From NCBI GenBank assembly GCA_026418905.1, contig JAOAAK010000017.1:1-34121 (forward strand): a stretch of 34,121 nt of DNA. Reading direction: 5' to 3'. Both the position numbers and the translations under genes were made by a program. Shown one piece after another: positions 32,033 to 34,121 of the stretch. The first letter of the stretch is position 1. Every line of letters starts with the position of its first letter. Under the pieces are notes generated by a model, which saw only the letters and a list, made by a program, of their open reading frames with translations, ran no database searches and was not told the origin of the DNA. This stretch comes from Bacteroidales bacterium (GTDB taxonomy: Bacteria > Bacteroidota > Bacteroidia > Bacteroidales > DTU049).

Positions 32033-32530
32033 ATGGAAACAAAAAAGAAAATTTTAGTAGTTGATGATGACATGGATGTCATCACCATGGTGAAGGCCAT
32101 TCTTGAAAAAGAGAATTACGTGGTAGTTTCGGCCATGAATAAAAAAGAAGGATTAGAAAAGCTAAGAAAAGAAAAACCAGACCTTGTAATTCTCGATGTT
32201 ATGATGACGACGTATTTTGAAGGTTTTGAAATGGCTCGTGAAATGCTTGACAATCCCGAATTTAAACACATTCCATTCTTGATTCAGACATCGATCGACG
32301 TACTTATAACAAGTAAAGTTGCTGTTCAAGAAATGGCACGTGAGTTTAGAAAAGATCCAAACTTTAAGGATTTGCAGGTATTACTTGTAAAGAATATCAT
32401 TGATGGAACAGCAGGTATCGATTATCTGGCAGAGGATGGTAAATCTTATTGGTTCAATGTAAATGGTTTTATCAGGAAGCCTGTTGAAGCAAGCAAGCTT
32501 TTGGAAGAAGTTAGGAAATTTTTGAACTAA
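32033..32530 (+). CDS. Stand-alone receiver (CheY-like) protein with an insertion before the signalling lysine
   Basis: The 165-residue protein is a single receiver domain: Asp11 and Asp12 in ILVVDDDMDV, phospho-accepting Asp55 in LVILDVMMTTYFEGFEMARE, Thr86 in FLIQTS and Lys149 in GFIRKPVE. All active-site residues are present. From Thr86 to Lys149 is 63 residues, against about 22 in CheY, so about 40 extra residues (about 97-140; a helix, then GTAGIDYLAEDGKSYWFNVNG) are inserted between beta-4 and beta-5. There is no output domain. I recall receivers with a similar 'AGDExW-(x)-V' insertion near anaerobic oxidoreductase genes, but cannot verify this. It precedes the NuoE-like gene by only 5 bases, so it is the first gene of that operon. 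Divergent from the kinase gene across a 210-bp spacer. Confidence 0.88.
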   Translation: METKKKILVVDDDMDVITMVKAILEKENYVVVSAMNKKEGLEKLRKEKPDLVILDVMMTTYFEGFEMAREMLDNPEFKHIPFLIQTSIDVLITSKVAVQEMAREFRKDPNFKDLQVLLVKNIIDGTAGIDYLAEDGKSYWFNVNGFIRKPVEASKLLEEVRKFLN

Positions 32531-32535
32531 ACAAC

Positions 32536-33042
32536 ATGTTTGTTCAAATCAAAGAGACAGCTATGAAAGAGAAAATTCTCGAAATACTAGAAAAATATCC
32601 CGAAGGAAAACCTGAATATCTCATAGCGATTTTGCAGGACATCCAGGAAGCCATGGGATATCTATCGAGGGAAGCTATGGAAGCGGTATCGCGCCATACT
32701 TCCCTTACTCCTGCAAAAGTATTTGGAGTGGCAACATTTTATAATCAGTTTAGGTTCAAACCTCTTGGAAAGTACCACATTCAAGTATGTCGAGGTACTG
32801 CATGTCATGTGTTGGGGTCTGCAACTGTGCTAGAACATTTGGAAAAATTGATTGGAATTAAAGCTGGAGATACCACACGTGATGGTCTTTTTAGTTTGGA
32901 AGTTGTAGCTTGCCTCGGTGCATGCGGATTAGCACCAGTCGTCACTGTAAACAATGTTTTTTATGCCAGTGTAGATCAGCAAAAAATTGAAGAAATCATA
33001 AAAACTTGTCGTCATGAACAAAATGCCTTGGTTGAACAATGA
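32536..33042 (+). CDS. nuoE: NuoE/HndA/HydC-like [2Fe-2S] thioredoxin-fold subunit
   Basis: The 168-residue protein (or 159 residues from ATG 32563, which looks equally plausible) matches the 24-kDa subunit of complex I and of NAD(P)-linked hydrogenases: an N-terminal helical part with LIAILQDIQEAMGYLS, the SLTPAKVFGVATFYNQF segment, and the four cluster cysteines C85-x4-C90 and C126-x3-C130 in CRGTACH and CLGACG. It carries a [2Fe-2S] cluster (N1a type). The gene lies between a receiver gene and the NuoF-like gene (overlap about 29 bp) with no nuoA-D genes around. This suggests a soluble NADH-dependent hydrogenase, formate dehydrogenase or Nfn/Hyd-type complex and not respiratory complex I. 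The symbol denotes the family only. Confidence 0.88.
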   Translation: MFVQIKETAMKEKILEILEKYPEGKPEYLIAILQDIQEAMGYLSREAMEAVSRHTSLTPAKVFGVATFYNQFRFKPLGKYHIQVCRGTACHVLGSATVLEHLEKLIGIKAGDTTRDGLFSLEVVACLGACGLAPVVTVNNVFYASVDQQKIEEIIKTCRHEQNALVEQ

Positions 33043-34121
33043 AATCAATGAAAAGGAATTAAAATGGCTTATTTCTGAAACCATTTTGAGAGATGTCAAT
33101 AGTACATCTCGTGATGAGCGTGTTCGCAAAATTCTTAGTTTGCTCAGGCATGAAGAAGTGAAAAGACCAGTAGTTTTTGTGGGAATGGGCACATGTGGAT
33201 TGGGGGCTGGTGCCGATAAAATATGGAATAGCTTAGAAGAGATTGTTAGAAAAAATAATCTTTCAATAGATATTCTTTCTACTGGTTGTATTGGAATATG
33301 TGCTCTTGAGCCAATTATGGACGTCGTGATTCCTGGTAAATATCGACTTTCCTTTGCTCAAGTTAGGCCTGATCAGGTTGATTATATTTTAAATGAACTC
33401 TTGAAAGGGAATCTTCCAACTCCTGATTTGGTGCTAGGCCAAATTCCTATTCCATGTTCTACACCATGGGATGGAGTACCCTTGTTATCAGATCATCCAT
33501 TTTTTAGAAAACAGAAGCGAATCGTTCTAAGTAACTGTGGAATTATCAACCCATTAGATATTTATGAATACATTGCTAGAGGTGGTTTTAAAAGTTTCGT
33601 TAAGGCCATTACACATTTTACACCTGAGCAGGTTTGTGAAGAGATAGAAAAGAGTGGACTCAGAGGTAGAGGAGGTGGAGGTTTTCCGACAGGTAAAAAA
33701 TGGAAATTTGCCCTTGAGGCAAGTGGATCGCAAAAATATGTTGTATGTAATGCAGATGAAGGGGATCCAGGTGCTTTTATGGACAGGTCGGTCATCGAAG
33801 GGGATCCGTACAGATTAATTGAGGGTATGCTCATTGCAGCTTATGCTATTGGAGCTACCAAGGGTTATGTTTACATACGTACTGAATATCCACTTGCTAT
33901 TAAGCGATTGGAACATGCATTGAATGAGGTAAAATCTTTAAATCTTTTGGGGGAGAACATCTTAGGAACGGGTCTAGATGTACATATTTCGATTAAGAAA
34001 GGAGCTGGTGCATTTGTGTGTGGAGAGGAGACAGCCTTACTTCACAGTATTGAAGGAAAGCGTGGCATGCCTCGTCCCCGGCCTCCGTATCCTGTTCACA
34101 GTGGTTTGTTTGGTTGCCCAA
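33014..34121 (+). CDS. nuoF: NuoF/HydB-like NADH-binding flavoprotein subunit (3' end outside window)
   Basis: The frame is open from ATG 33014 (or 33023) to the window end, giving 369 visible residues. Residues ~1-130 form an extra N-terminal thioredoxin-like [2Fe-2S] domain with VGMGTCGLGAGAD and STGCIGICALEP, as in HydB/HndC but not in simple respiratory NuoF. The FMN/NADH core follows: GLRGRGGGGFPTGKKW near 214-229, VCNADEGDPGAF near 246-257, GAGAFVCGEETALL near 331-344 and MPRPRPPYP. The [4Fe-4S] cysteines would come after the edge. The protein oxidises or reduces NAD(P) via FMN. It overlaps the NuoE gene by 29 bp. A following [FeFe]-hydrogenase or formate dehydrogenase subunit is expected but not visible. 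Confidence 0.9.
   Translation, partial: MNKMPWLNNEINEKELKWLISETILRDVNSTSRDERVRKILSLLRHEEVKRPVVFVGMGTCGLGAGADKIWNSLEEIVRKNNLSIDILSTGCIGICALEPIMDVVIPGKYRLSFAQVRPDQVDYILNELLKGNLPTPDLVLGQIPIPCSTPWDGVPLLSDHPFFRKQKRIVLSNCGIINPLDIYEYIARGGFKSFVKAITHFTPEQVCEEIEKSGLRGRGGGGFPTGKKWKFALEASGSQKYVVCNADEGDPGAFMDRSVIEGDPYRLIEGMLIAAYAIGATKGYVYIRTEYPLAIKRLEHALNEVKSLNLLGENILGTGLDVHISIKKGAGAFVCGEETALLHSIEGKRGMPRPRPPYPVHSGLFGCP

Noticed and set aside
31867-32100. Minus-strand frame of 77 codons with hydrophobic character across the kinase/receiver spacer
   Set aside because: It overlaps the conserved start of the receiver gene in antisense, and its hydrophobicity is explained by AT-rich sequence. No homologue recognised.
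1-34121. CRISPR arrays, tRNA or rRNA genes, insertion sequences, prophage
   Set aside because: No regularly spaced direct repeats with unique spacers, no cloverleaf-like or rRNA sequence, and no transposase, integrase or phage structural gene was seen on either strand.

Overview
The window comes from a Bacteroidota chromosome, most likely an anaerobic or facultatively anaerobic, uncultured Bacteroidales-like lineage. The evidence is AT-rich DNA with few spacers, a type IX secretion (T9SS) C-terminal sorting domain on a very large secreted protein, the DUF3098-uppP-truB gene string, FadL/'hemin receptor'-type and TamL-type outer membrane proteins, and promoter-like TAnnTTTG elements in place of a classical -10 box. 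No rRNA, tRNA, CRISPR array or insertion sequence was seen. The content is mostly core and housekeeping genes with some envelope and regulatory genes.

Layout. 1-3372 (+): the 3' end of a repeat-bearing low-complexity protein, a FadL-like beta-barrel and an O-antigen-ligase-like membrane protein. 3362-7572 (-): a probable six-gene transcription unit reading orphan transketolase C-half, DD-carboxypeptidase, degenerate rhodanese, two DUF1573 proteins, aminotransferase. 7714-8085 (+): an MmpS-like lipoprotein. 8090-13237 (-): a tightly packed chain with repeated 4-bp overlaps reading ribF, LRR protein, DUF3098, uppP, truB, lipoprotein, exonuclease with a dead GIY-YIG domain. 13368-14558 (+): sucC. 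14555-18902 (-): a 1183-residue T9SS cargo followed by a RhaD-like aldolase. 18985-23259 (+): upp, a MacB-like permease and TamL. 23256-27210 (-): a secreted alpha/beta hydrolase, dnaA and a 5'-nucleotidase split over two genes. 27536-28393 (+): a PD40 propeller protein. 28390-31822 (-): an ECF sigma factor, a LuxR-type response regulator and its hybrid Cache-PAS histidine kinase. 32033-34121 (+): a stand-alone receiver protein with an unusual insertion, then NuoE-like and NuoF-like diaphorase subunits; the last is cut by the window edge.

Points that deserve attention are: the receiver protein with a ~40-residue insertion leading a NuoE/NuoF (probable bifurcating hydrogenase or NADH oxidoreductase) operon, divergent from a complete two-component system; a recurring promoter geometry that predicts nearly leaderless mRNAs; convergent gene pairs that share a single TTAA as both stop codons; a DnaA with an altered P-loop; and several enzymes that keep the fold but have lost catalytic residues (rhodanese, GIY-YIG).

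Gene functions rest on motifs read by eye and on family knowledge. No database search was run.
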